This document shows, one piece after another, positions 14,859-23,475 of a stretch of 64,000 nucleotides of DNA (position 1 is the first letter of the stretch; each line of letters begins with the position of its first letter). A program made the translations under genes and the position numbers. Location: assembly GCA_964526835.1 (NCBI GenBank), contig CAZGMK010000005.1, positions 106,270-170,269 of the forward strand, written 5' to 3'. The stretch is from DAOSXA01 sp964526835. Its GTDB lineage: Bacteria; Zixibacteria; MSB-5A5; GN15; FEB-12. The notes under the pieces were generated by a model. The model was not told the origin of the DNA, searched no databases, and worked only from the letters and a program-made list of their open reading frames with translations.

Positions 14859-17783
14859 ATGGAACTTTCCTCACCAAGGATATCCTTCGACGATCGCTTG
14901 CTGGCGGTGGAAGAATCATTTCGCCAAAGGCAGTATCAAGCCGGATCGACCGACCTCTCTCGCCTCAAGGAAGAGGAGTTTCGGGATCGATCACCCGAAA
15001 TGGGGCTCTATCTGTTGCTCCAGGCGGACCGGCTGTTTTTCGAGGGAAGCTATAAGCAGGCCATCGAGTCAGGGCTGCGCTCGGCTCGGATTCTGGCCGA
15101 TTTTCCTGCCAATCGACGCTATGCTCGAGTTCAACTCATCCTATCGAAAGCGTACTATGCTTTGGGCGAGATGAAAAACGCCGAGATTCGAGCTCGCGAT
15201 TCGCTGTCTGCTTACCGGCGGGCCACGGATGATGAGGGCCAGGTTGATGCTCTCAACCAGTTGGCGGGAATCGCCTATTTAAGGTGTGAGTATGCTGCCG
15301 CCGCAGCCTTCCTCGAGGATGCTGTCGAGAAGGTGGGAGGCGATGGCCGCAAACTCGCGCAGTTGACAGGTAACCTCGGACGAACCAGGGTGCGCACCGG
15401 GCAGTGGGACCAGGGCGAACTCGATCTTAAGTCCGCCATTGAGCGGAATAGGTCGGACAAGCAGGAGATGTCGTTGGCGATGAACCTCCTCTCGCTGGGC
15501 TACTTGCAGATGCGCCGACGGCAGTTCATCATGGCGTCAAGGTCGCTTGACAGCGCCCTTGAAATCATCGTTCGCCTTGATCTGAAGAGGGAGCGCGTGA
15601 TCTACGCCGAATACGCCGGCGAACTGGCTTTCGAGCGCGGCGATACCTACAGGGCTAAAGCCACGTTGGCGGACGCTTACCAGAGAGGCCTGGTATTAGC
15701 TCCGAATTCGTCGCTGGTGGCCCAGTCGGCGCGGCGTTTGGCCGAAGTCGAGTTGTCCCTGGACAATTTCGATGAGGCCATGAAGTATGGTCAGAAGGCG
15801 CTCGAGTTATCTTTGCAGCTGGGCGAGCGGCTCGAGATCGGTCTGGCTCGATCGGTAATCGCGCGTGTCTTCATGGCTAAGAACGATCTCGAGTCGGCCA
15901 CCGAGCACATGCACGAGAGCCTCGACACGCTGCGCGTCGTCGACGATTCCTATGAGCTTGGCCGCACTCTCATAGCCTATGCCAATCTTCTGGTTAAGAG
16001 CCCCAACCCCAATTATCAGAAGACTCGAGCGATCCTTGACGAAGCATATCGGCTCTTCCGTCGACTTCACCTGGAATACTGGAAAGCCGAGGCCAACTTC
16101 CACGGTGGTGTGGTGGCCTGCCAGGCCGGAGACTTGTCACGCGGATTCAAACTGCTGAGCCGGGCCGAGAAGGTATTCGCAACCCAGCAGGCCGCTGTTC
16201 GCATGCGGGCCGTAACCGGTTTTCTACGGTCTCTCGGCGATCAGGCAGTTGCTTTGTCTGTTTCCGAGGAGAATAAGTTCAAGGTTTTCGGCAATATATT
16301 AACACCCGACGAATACTCTGACCTCAGGTCGCGCGGCATGGAGGGTATCCTCACGGTGCTCCTTCGCAAGACCCGCGGCCATCGCGCCTTGATCATGGTG
16401 CCCGACCGGGATGGTCCTTATGTCGCAGCCAGCTTCTCTCTCAGTCCCGAGCAAACGACGCACTTCGCCGATGGTTTCGTGAAGCTACTTGGTCAGGAGA
16501 TTTCCCGTTCCAAACCCTCGCTGCTTCTGGACACTCGTCGCGACCCCTTTGTCAATAACCTGTTTCCCCAGATGCCCGACCCGGTCTGCAGCATCATGGT
16601 GGCCCCGTTCAAGACCTCCGACCAAGAAATCGGCTATCTGTACATTGACCGGCTGGCAGAGGACAATCGACTGAATCCCTTCGACCAGGAAGAGCTGAAC
16701 TTTGTAGTCGGCTTCGCCGACCTGATAGCCTTCCGCTGGGCCGAGATACGCAAGAGCCAACTGGAGGAAGATAACAGGCGTCTGAAATCGCAGTTGCAGG
16801 AGCGGACCGCCTTTCCCAATATCATTACCCAGAACGCCGAATTCCTGCAGGTACTATCGCAGGTGCGACAGGTTGTGGATTCGAATATCGCGGTGACGAT
16901 CGAGGGCGAGACGGGCAGCGGCAAGGACCTGCTCGCTCGCGCCGTCCACTACAATTCCTCTCGCCGCGACAGGCGCTTTATCTCCGTCAATTGCGCCGCT
17001 CTGCCGGAAACGCTCCTGGAGTCCGAGCTCTTCGGATACAGGCGCGGAGCCTTCACTGGCGCCGATCGCGATAAGGCCGGCCTGTTCGAGGAGGCGGACG
17101 GAGGCACATTCTTCCTGGATGAGATCGCCGACATGCCGCAGAGCATCCAGGCCAAAGTCCTTCGGATTCTCGAAACCCAGGAACTCACTCGCCTAGGCGA
17201 CACTGCTCCGCGCAAGGTGGATGTCCGCATTGTTTCCGCCAGCAACAAGAACCTGCAGGAACTGGTCGAGCAAGGGAGATTCCGCCAGGATCTTTACTAC
17301 CGCATGGCCGCAATCAGCTTCCGTTTGCCTCCGCTGCGGGAACGTCGGGAAGACATCCCCCTGCTGGCCAATCACTTCTTGCGGGACACCGGCAAGACGC
17401 TTTCCACCGAAGCCTTGCAGTTGCTGGTCGATTACGACTGGCCGGGGAATGTGCGCCAGCTCGAAAACGAACTGAAGAGAATGGCTCTTCTTTCGGGCGA
17501 GGTCGAAGAGATAGACGCGGGGGCCCTGTCGAAGAGCATTGCCTCTGTCGGCGCCGGTCGGACCCCCGGATACGCAGCCGCCGTTGCCGATGTGGAGTTC
17601 GATGACGGCTACTCCTTGTACGATTATCTGTCCCAGCACGAGAAGAGGTTCATCATCAAGGCTCTGCGCGAGAAGCGCAAAGTCAAAAAGCATGCAGCGG
17701 CATTTCTGGGCATACCGGAATCGACGTTGCGCCTCAAGATCAAGCAGTACGGCATCGATCTCGATGCTCTCCCGACCGACTGA
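14859..17783 (+). CDS. Sigma-54-dependent transcription activator with TPR and GAF sensor domains
   Basis: A 974-residue enhancer-binding protein. Residues about 50-440 are tetratricopeptide-like helical repeats. About 460-630 form a GAF-like domain (ending FVVGFADLIAFRW), with a short coiled linker after it. The sigma-54 AAA+ domain follows, with Walker A GETGSGKD (about 683), the sigma-54 contact loop GAFTGA (about 731), Walker B GGTFFLDEIAD and the arginine-finger region. The C-terminus carries a Fis-type helix-turn-helix (KKHAAAFLGIPESTLRLKIK). There is no receiver domain, so input must come through the TPR or GAF part rather than a histidine kinase. ATG 14859 is chosen; TTG 14850 is in frame. 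Target promoters are not visible nearby. Confidence 0.9.
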   Translation: MELSSPRISFDDRLLAVEESFRQRQYQAGSTDLSRLKEEEFRDRSPEMGLYLLLQADRLFFEGSYKQAIESGLRSARILADFPANRRYARVQLILSKAYYALGEMKNAEIRARDSLSAYRRATDDEGQVDALNQLAGIAYLRCEYAAAAAFLEDAVEKVGGDGRKLAQLTGNLGRTRVRTGQWDQGELDLKSAIERNRSDKQEMSLAMNLLSLGYLQMRRRQFIMASRSLDSALEIIVRLDLKRERVIYAEYAGELAFERGDTYRAKATLADAYQRGLVLAPNSSLVAQSARRLAEVELSLDNFDEAMKYGQKALELSLQLGERLEIGLARSVIARVFMAKNDLESATEHMHESLDTLRVVDDSYELGRTLIAYANLLVKSPNPNYQKTRAILDEAYRLFRRLHLEYWKAEANFHGGVVACQAGDLSRGFKLLSRAEKVFATQQAAVRMRAVTGFLRSLGDQAVALSVSEENKFKVFGNILTPDEYSDLRSRGMEGILTVLLRKTRGHRALIMVPDRDGPYVAASFSLSPEQTTHFADGFVKLLGQEISRSKPSLLLDTRRDPFVNNLFPQMPDPVCSIMVAPFKTSDQEIGYLYIDRLAEDNRLNPFDQEELNFVVGFADLIAFRWAEIRKSQLEEDNRRLKSQLQERTAFPNIITQNAEFLQVLSQVRQVVDSNIAVTIEGETGSGKDLLARAVHYNSSRRDRRFISVNCAALPETLLESELFGYRRGAFTGADRDKAGLFEEADGGTFFLDEIADMPQSIQAKVLRILETQELTRLGDTAPRKVDVRIVSASNKNLQELVEQGRFRQDLYYRMAAISFRLPPLRERREDIPLLANHFLRDTGKTLSTEALQLLVDYDWPGNVRQLENELKRMALLSGEVEEIDAGALSKSIASVGAGRTPGYAAAVADVEFDDGYSLYDYLSQHEKRFIIKALREKRKVKKHAAAFLGIPESTLRLKIKQYGIDLDALPTD

Positions 17784-17883
17784 GTCGGCCAATCGAACCA
17801 GGGCCGTACGGCTGCCCCCTGTGGGCCCCATACGGCTGCTGAGCCTTCTCGGCCCGGGAGTTAAATAGCTCCACCCGGCATCC

Positions 17884-17912
17884 TTGTGCCGCCGGTCTCC
17901 CGTTCATATCTT
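17884..17912 (+). promoter_or_regulatory. Leaderless-type promoter of the lipoate ligase gene
   Basis: TTGTGC (17884-17889), a 17-bp spacer and TATCTT (17907-17912), then exactly six bases (CACGTC) to ATG 17919. No Shine-Dalgarno is present. Confidence 0.6.
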
Positions 17913-17918
17913 CACGTC

Positions 17919-18776
17919 ATGATAGTATTCCACGCCCACTATGGCGGCGCGCCTGATTTCAATATGGGCTTCGATGAGTGGCTGCTTCACACGGTGATTG
18001 AACAGCCCGAACAGGTGCACATTCGTCTGTATACATGGTCCGAGGGAGCGATAACCATCGGTCGCAACCAGCGCCTTGACTCGGCGGTCGATCTGCACCG
18101 GGTGGGGGAGACCCCGGTCATCAGGCGGGTGACCGGAGGGAGAGCGCTGTATCACGACCTTTCTGAGGTTACCTATTGTCTGGTCTGGGACACCGAGTCC
18201 AGCCCGTCTCCCGTGCTGCGCCGGCCCGGGGTTGGTTCGCTTAACTCGGTTTCTGTGGGACTGGTGTCATTTCTGAGGGGACTTGGTCGGCCCGCCGAAA
18301 TCGTACGCGCCTCAAGTGGCCGCAATGCCCGGCCCGACTTCTTTCACAAGGCCCCGTGTTTCGCCAGCCGAGCGCGTTGGGAAATCATCTCGGCGGATCG
18401 CAAGATAGTCGCATCGGCCGCCCGCAGACACAAGACCGCGGTTCTCCAGCACGGGGCAATCAAGCTGAACGGGACCGCCACGCATCCGGCCCTGAACCCG
18501 GAATCCTCCTCAACGCAAACACTGCGCCGCATTGACCCGGAGGCATTCGGTCGACTGGCCGCCGACTTCGAACGCCAAATGTGCGACCACCTTGGACTTG
18601 CGTCGATGTCGATGCGACCGTCTGAGGCGATCTCGGCAAACAACCATGAATTGCAGCTACGCGTCGATTACGTCAAAAAAAACCGCCTTGGACAACGTGA
18701 TATCTTTGAACGAAGGCTGCGTGAGGGGAGTCTATACCATGGCGGCGCTGAGGCTTGTCGCCAAAAAAGGGCTTGA
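17919..18776 (+). CDS. Lipoate-protein ligase A family (LplA/LipM-like)
   Basis: Attaches lipoate or transfers octanoate to lipoyl domains of 2-oxoacid dehydrogenases and GcvH. The family signature is RRVTGGRALYHDLSEVTY (about residues 69-86), matching RRxxGGGAVxHD. The central RKIVASAARRHKTAVLQHGAI segment contains the lysine that binds the acyl-adenylate. It has 285 residues. ATG 17919 is preferred to GTG 17886 because it starts the domain and lies six bases after a -10 box. Without a tested substrate, ligase and octanoyltransferase (LipM) cannot be separated. Confidence 0.85.
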   Translation: MIVFHAHYGGAPDFNMGFDEWLLHTVIEQPEQVHIRLYTWSEGAITIGRNQRLDSAVDLHRVGETPVIRRVTGGRALYHDLSEVTYCLVWDTESSPSPVLRRPGVGSLNSVSVGLVSFLRGLGRPAEIVRASSGRNARPDFFHKAPCFASRARWEIISADRKIVASAARRHKTAVLQHGAIKLNGTATHPALNPESSSTQTLRRIDPEAFGRLAADFERQMCDHLGLASMSMRPSEAISANNHELQLRVDYVKKNRLGQRDIFERRLREGSLYHGGAEACRQKRA

Positions 18777-18802
18777 CTTGCCCGCTGCCGTTGGCCTATT
18801 TT
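18773..18802 (+). promoter_or_regulatory. Promoter of the TonB-receptor/PorV/lipoprotein operon
   Basis: TTGACT (18773-18778), an 18-bp spacer and TATTTT (18797-18802). It overlaps the last codons of the lipoate ligase gene and would give a leader of about 230 nt before ATG 19042. Nothing recognisable was found in the leader. Confidence 0.5.
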
Positions 18803-19041
18803 GGTCGCTTGATAAGGGTCTTTTCAAGGGTGATATAAGGCCCCTTGGAATGGGTTGGAACATTAGGTGTTGGGTCTGGAGCCGAGTCTGAGTTGTCGAA
18901 TCTGTTGGTCATCCTCGCTGCGCATATCCCCCTCCTTTTGTTTCCCCGGCATATGGATTACTCATGGATTACTCGGCGGCGGTTCTCGCCGCCCTGTGGT
19001 GTGAAAAGTGTAGGTTGTTCATGATACCTGGAGGATCGACA

Positions 19042-22000
19042 ATGTTTACCGGGCGCAGGAAGCTTCTATGTTTTGGACTGCTTGTGGCGCTTTTGACGAT
19101 GCTGCCGGCAGGCGTATTCGCCGCGGCCGTCGGCCAGATCAAAGGTACTATAACCGATGCCGAAACCGGTGAACCCGTAGTCGGCGCCTCAGTCCTGGTG
19201 GTCGGCACCAAGTTCGGGGCCATGACTGACTTTGACGGCCGCTATACGATCGCCCGTCTGGAACCCGGCGAGTATACCGTCAAGATCTCGCACCTGGACT
19301 ACAACACCGTCGAGGTTACTGAAGTACAGGTTAAGACCGACCTCACGACCGAGGTCAGCCAGGAGTTGACCAAGAAGGTCACAGAGATCGGTGAGACTAT
19401 CTCCGTTGTTGCCGACCTCGAGATAATCGACAAGTTCGAGACAGCTAACCAGACGCGCATCACGAAGGAAGCCATCAAGAAGCAGCCGGTGACCACTGTC
19501 GACGAGTTGCTGACTCAAGTCCCCGGTGTTGTAACCGGCAGCGAAGGCGAGATTTTCATCCGCGGTGGCCGGGCCGGTGAGGTAGCTTACATCGTGGACG
19601 GTGTCCCAATGGGTGACCCTCTCGGTGGCCTTGGCCAGGCTGGCGCCGCCCTGTCTTTGGTTTCCGGCTCCATTCAGGAGTTTACGGTTATCAAGGACGG
19701 TTTTGACCCGGAGTATGGCAACGCCCTGTCCGGTATTGTCAAAATCACGACGCAGACAGGTTCCAAGGATAACACCAGGGCCAGCCTGCAGTATATGACC
19801 GACGATCTGGGCAACTCCACCCTGAACGAGTACTCGCGAAATTACGACTATGTCCAGTTCTCCCTGCAAGGCCCCGATCCGATCTTCAAGAGCAAGGTCT
19901 TTCCGGCGCTCGGCTTGAACTTCCTCGAAGATAAGGAACTCACCTATTACTTCTATGGCGAGGTCAGCAAGGACGACGGAGTTCATCAGTACGAAGAGTA
20001 CGACACACCGATAACATCCCGCGAGTATGGCTACTTCAATCTCCTCGGGCTGGATGTGCCGGAACGTCTGAGAAACAAGTACTACTGGATGTTTAACGTC
20101 AAGTTCCGCCCGAAGCAGAACCTGAAGTTTATCCTGTCGTACAAGGACACTTATGAACATCGGACTCTCTTTGACTGGGATTATCGGTACACTCCGAACA
20201 CAGCCCCAATCTATGTGAATGAATGGAATTCGCTGTCGATGGAAGTCTCGCAGGCGATCGGCCGCAACCTCAGTTACGAGGCGGTCATTTCTTATTCGAG
20301 TACCGACATCTCACAGAAACCGGGAGATCCGAACAATCCGGGTCGCGGCCTCGACCCCGATGATTTTCTGCTCAACTCCGAATGGGAATCATATGAGGAC
20401 CGCAATGGCAACGGAGTCTACGATCCGCCGGAACCACTGATCAACCTGTATCCGGATACTATGGAGTACGGATACGGCCTGACCGGTCCGGCCTACACCG
20501 GCGGGGAGCTTGTCTGGAACGAAGTTACGGGTGAATGGGTCCGGCTCTATGATGTCAATGCTCAGGCCGGTGAAATTACTCCGAGCGACTTCCGGTTCAA
20601 CGACAACCCCATTCTCGACAACCTTGAAGGCGAGCCATTCCTGGATTTGAATGGTAACGGAGTCTGGGATGCAGGCGATTACCTCTACGACAAAAACGGC
20701 AACGGCAGATACGACGCATACCGCGAGGAAGTCGTCAACATCCGCGAACCTGAACCGTACATAGACGGCGACTCGATTATCGGTGAGGACTTCGTCGACC
20801 TCAACGGCAACGGTACCTACGAAGAAGGTATCGATATGTTCATCAAGAGCATCGATCCGGCCACGAATATGGATATCAATCACAACGGTAAGTACGACGG
20901 CCCGAATGATCCCTGGCAGGTTGGTGTTCCGTTTCTCGATCGCAACGGCAACGGGATATATGATGCCCCGAACGGACGGTATGACCCGGGTGAACCCTTT
21001 ACTGATGTGAACGGCAACGGGGTATACGATTACGGTGGTTCGAGGAGCTTCCTGTCGCCCGGCAGCTACAAATCTGTCCAGGACAACGAATTGGTTTGGC
21101 ACCGCCGCTCGACCGACACTTACCGGGGCGAGGTGAAGGCCTTCTGGCAGCTTGGTTCGCACGAGCTCAAAGGCGGATTCGCTTTGCAGCGCTCAGTCTA
21201 TGAGTTCCGCGAGATTCAGGATCCTCAGTATCCTTACACCGGCCGTCCAGATGGAGGGCCGTACCCGGATCGGGGCGCTTTCCGCGATATGTGGGACTAT
21301 GATCCCTGGGAGGGCACTGTTTACTTGCGCGATAAGCTTGAGTATGGTTCGATGATCGCGTCCCTGGGCTTCCGGTGGGACTTCTATATTCAGGATCGCT
21401 ACGATCTCCTTTCGGTAGCCGAACAGGATGACCTCGGTGGCGGCGTTATCCTGGGTGACCGTCAGAAGTTCTCGCCTCGTATCGGCTTTTCATACCCGAT
21501 CTCTGATAAGGCGAAGATCCACTTCAACTACGGTCACTTCTACCAGTTACCGAGATTCACCTATATGTTTCGCCGGAACACGGTCTCGGTTGACCGCAAT
21601 ACTCCCATCGGCAACTATAACCTCGACTACCAGAAGACCGTGCAGTACTCATTCGGTGTGAAGTACGCCATGAGCGAGAACTACTCGATCGACATTTCCG
21701 GCTACTTCAAGGACGAGTTCGATAAGATCAACAGTCGGCTGGTCGAGATCCGCAACATCCTGTATCAGCAGTACCAGAACTCCGATTACGGGCGCAGCCG
21801 AGGATTTGAGTTCGAGCTCGACAAACGTGGCGGCGGCTATGTCAACGGTTCCCTGAGCTATTCCTACGCTTTCGCCTTTGGAAAGGCCTCAGAGGCACAC
21901 CAGAATTATCTGGGCAACGAGGAATTGCAGCGCGAACCTCTTTCGGAAGCGCCGCTCGATGACGATATTCGCCATCGAGTTGTCACTACTGTGCAGGTGT

Positions 22001-22422
22001 TCGTGCCGACTACCGTGAAGCCGCGTCTGTTCGGCCTGCCGATCCCGAATGGCTGGTCTCTGGCGGCTGAGGCGGTGATTGAATCGGGTCGTCCGTTCAC
22101 GCCCGATCGGACGTACCCTAATCTGGCCCAGATCGCCGGCGAGGATATCCAGCGCAATGTTCTGCGAATGCCCACGACAGTCGTTTTTGACGTTCGCTTC
22201 ACCAAGGACTTCAAGTTCCTGGGTCTGGATTACAGCTTCATTGTCTGGGTCGAGAACCTGTTCAACAGCCGAAACGTGGTCTACGTGTACAGGAACACTG
22301 GTCGCCCGGACACGCAGCGCAACGAGAGTCAGGTTATCAAGGGTGGGACGGAGTACGATTTGAACCCGGCCAACTGGGATTATGGGCGCCAGATTCGTCT
22401 GGGCCTGGAGGTGAACCTGTAG
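19042..22422 (+). CDS. TonB-dependent receptor-like outer-membrane barrel with Asn-Gly-rich repeats
   Basis: A 1126-residue outer-membrane protein. It has a signal peptide (residues about 5-30), a carboxypeptidase-regulatory-like beta domain (about 33-115, GTITDAETGEPVVGASV), a plug (about 150-260, with VDELLTQVPGVVT and IFIRGGRAGEVAYIVDGVP), then a long beta-barrel. Between about residues 452 and 665 are eight D-x-N-x-N-G-type motifs (for example DRNGNGVYD, DLNGNGVWD, DVNGNGVYD), an acidic Ca-binding-like insertion probably in an extracellular loop. ATG 19042 has GGAGGA six bases upstream, immediately before the signal peptide. It is first in an operon with a PorV-type protein and a lipoprotein. 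The ligand is unknown. Confidence 0.85.
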   Translation: MFTGRRKLLCFGLLVALLTMLPAGVFAAAVGQIKGTITDAETGEPVVGASVLVVGTKFGAMTDFDGRYTIARLEPGEYTVKISHLDYNTVEVTEVQVKTDLTTEVSQELTKKVTEIGETISVVADLEIIDKFETANQTRITKEAIKKQPVTTVDELLTQVPGVVTGSEGEIFIRGGRAGEVAYIVDGVPMGDPLGGLGQAGAALSLVSGSIQEFTVIKDGFDPEYGNALSGIVKITTQTGSKDNTRASLQYMTDDLGNSTLNEYSRNYDYVQFSLQGPDPIFKSKVFPALGLNFLEDKELTYYFYGEVSKDDGVHQYEEYDTPITSREYGYFNLLGLDVPERLRNKYYWMFNVKFRPKQNLKFILSYKDTYEHRTLFDWDYRYTPNTAPIYVNEWNSLSMEVSQAIGRNLSYEAVISYSSTDISQKPGDPNNPGRGLDPDDFLLNSEWESYEDRNGNGVYDPPEPLINLYPDTMEYGYGLTGPAYTGGELVWNEVTGEWVRLYDVNAQAGEITPSDFRFNDNPILDNLEGEPFLDLNGNGVWDAGDYLYDKNGNGRYDAYREEVVNIREPEPYIDGDSIIGEDFVDLNGNGTYEEGIDMFIKSIDPATNMDINHNGKYDGPNDPWQVGVPFLDRNGNGIYDAPNGRYDPGEPFTDVNGNGVYDYGGSRSFLSPGSYKSVQDNELVWHRRSTDTYRGEVKAFWQLGSHELKGGFALQRSVYEFREIQDPQYPYTGRPDGGPYPDRGAFRDMWDYDPWEGTVYLRDKLEYGSMIASLGFRWDFYIQDRYDLLSVAEQDDLGGGVILGDRQKFSPRIGFSYPISDKAKIHFNYGHFYQLPRFTYMFRRNTVSVDRNTPIGNYNLDYQKTVQYSFGVKYAMSENYSIDISGYFKDEFDKINSRLVEIRNILYQQYQNSDYGRSRGFEFELDKRGGGYVNGSLSYSYAFAFGKASEAHQNYLGNEELQREPLSEAPLDDDIRHRVVTTVQVFVPTTVKPRLFGLPIPNGWSLAAEAVIESGRPFTPDRTYPNLAQIAGEDIQRNVLRMPTTVVFDVRFTKDFKFLGLDYSFIVWVENLFNSRNVVYVYRNTGRPDTQRNESQVIKGGTEYDLNPANWDYGRQIRLGLEVNL

Positions 22423-22472
22423 GCCGATTGAAGCATGCTGGAATGTTAAGGTCATAGAAATATGAGGAAGCG

Positions 22473-23456
22473 ATGCGACTGAGAGATATTTCAACGGCAA
22501 CCGGTGTCGCCCGCGGTCGAGCAACGAGCGCTCTGGTATTGATAATGCTCGTGGCGGTGCTGGGGCTCTTGCCTTCGAGCAGTCACGGTCAGGCCAAGGT
22601 CGCCACCACCGGTGCGCAGTTTCTGGAACTGGGAGTGTCGGCCAGAGCTATGGGTATGGCGGAGGCATACACTGCCGTGGCCAACGACGTGACGGCCGTC
22701 TACTATAACCCGGCCGGCCTTACTGCCTTGTGGGGCAGGGAAGCAGCTTTTACATATATTGCTATGCCCGCCGATGTGGGTTACGGCTTCGCTGCTTTCG
22801 CCCAGCCCCTTGAGTCCGTCGGCGGCGTTGTCGGCGTCGGTGTTTATGCCCTCAGCTCGGGTGAGATGATCGAGAGCGACTACGACTATCCGCACGGTAC
22901 CGGCAGGACCTTCGGCTGGAACGACTTCGCATTGGGTGTCTCCTATGGTCGCTACCTCACTGACCGCTTCTCAATTGGCGTCACCCTCAGGTACATCGGC
23001 CAGTTCGTTCACGACTATAGTGCTAACGGCTGGTCGGCCGATGTCGGCACTTCGTATGATACAGGCCACCGTGGATTTAAGATTGCCATGGTGATCACCA
23101 ATTTCGGTCCCGATATGACGATGATTGAGAAGCCGTATCCGTTGCCCATCAATTTCAAGTTTGGCGGGTGCATCAATGTCATAGAAGCTGAGGATCATAT
23201 CCTCACGTTCGCGGCCGAAGGAGCGCATCCCTCGGACAATCTGGAGGAGTACAACGCCGGCCTGGAGTACTCGTTCCGGGACCGGTATTTCCTCCGCGGG
23301 GGTCATCGCTTCAACTATGATGAAGACGGATTCGCTGCCGGAGCAGGAATGCGATTGCCTTTCGGCGATGATCGATCGATCAGCGTCGATTACGCGTTCC
23401 AGGATTTCGGCGTTCTCACCGAAGTACACCGGTTTACTCTGGCGATGTCATTCTGA
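22473..23456 (+). CDS. PorV/PorQ-family outer-membrane beta-barrel protein
   Basis: A 327-residue exported barrel. After a long N-terminal segment the signal peptide core is residues about 20-42 (LVLIMLVAVLGLLPSSSHGQ). The family motif follows: FLELGVSARAMGMAEAYTAVANDVTAVYYNPAGL. In type IX secretion PorV shuttles sorting-domain cargo; many FCB bacteria have several paralogues of unknown role. The ATG at 22473 is preceded by GAGGAA. It lies 50 bases after the receptor gene and 19 before the lipoprotein gene. Two more paralogues lie at 60-62 kb. Assignment to the family is good, to a specific secretion role weak. Confidence 0.82.
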   Translation: MRLRDISTATGVARGRATSALVLIMLVAVLGLLPSSSHGQAKVATTGAQFLELGVSARAMGMAEAYTAVANDVTAVYYNPAGLTALWGREAAFTYIAMPADVGYGFAAFAQPLESVGGVVGVGVYALSSGEMIESDYDYPHGTGRTFGWNDFALGVSYGRYLTDRFSIGVTLRYIGQFVHDYSANGWSADVGTSYDTGHRGFKIAMVITNFGPDMTMIEKPYPLPINFKFGGCINVIEAEDHILTFAAEGAHPSDNLEEYNAGLEYSFRDRYFLRGGHRFNYDEDGFAAGAGMRLPFGDDRSISVDYAFQDFGVLTEVHRFTLAMSF

Positions 23457-23475
23457 TCGGGGGTAGAAGATAGCT

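Noticed and set aside
14825..15055. Plus-strand frame of 76 codons across the start of the sigma-54 activator gene
   Set aside because: It lies in another frame of a gene with unbroken domain similarity.
18532..18891. Plus-strand frame of 119 codons over the end of the lipoate ligase gene
   Set aside because: Overlaps the ligase gene in another frame, and its peptide shows no known pattern.
19189..20160. A 323-codon minus-strand frame under the TonB-receptor-like gene
   Set aside because: Antisense shadow; plug motifs are on the plus strand.
20395..21039. CRISPR or DNA tandem repeat at the N-G-N-G-rich segment
   Set aside because: The repetition is at protein level with diverged codons and irregular spacing, so it is a repeat domain and not a CRISPR array.
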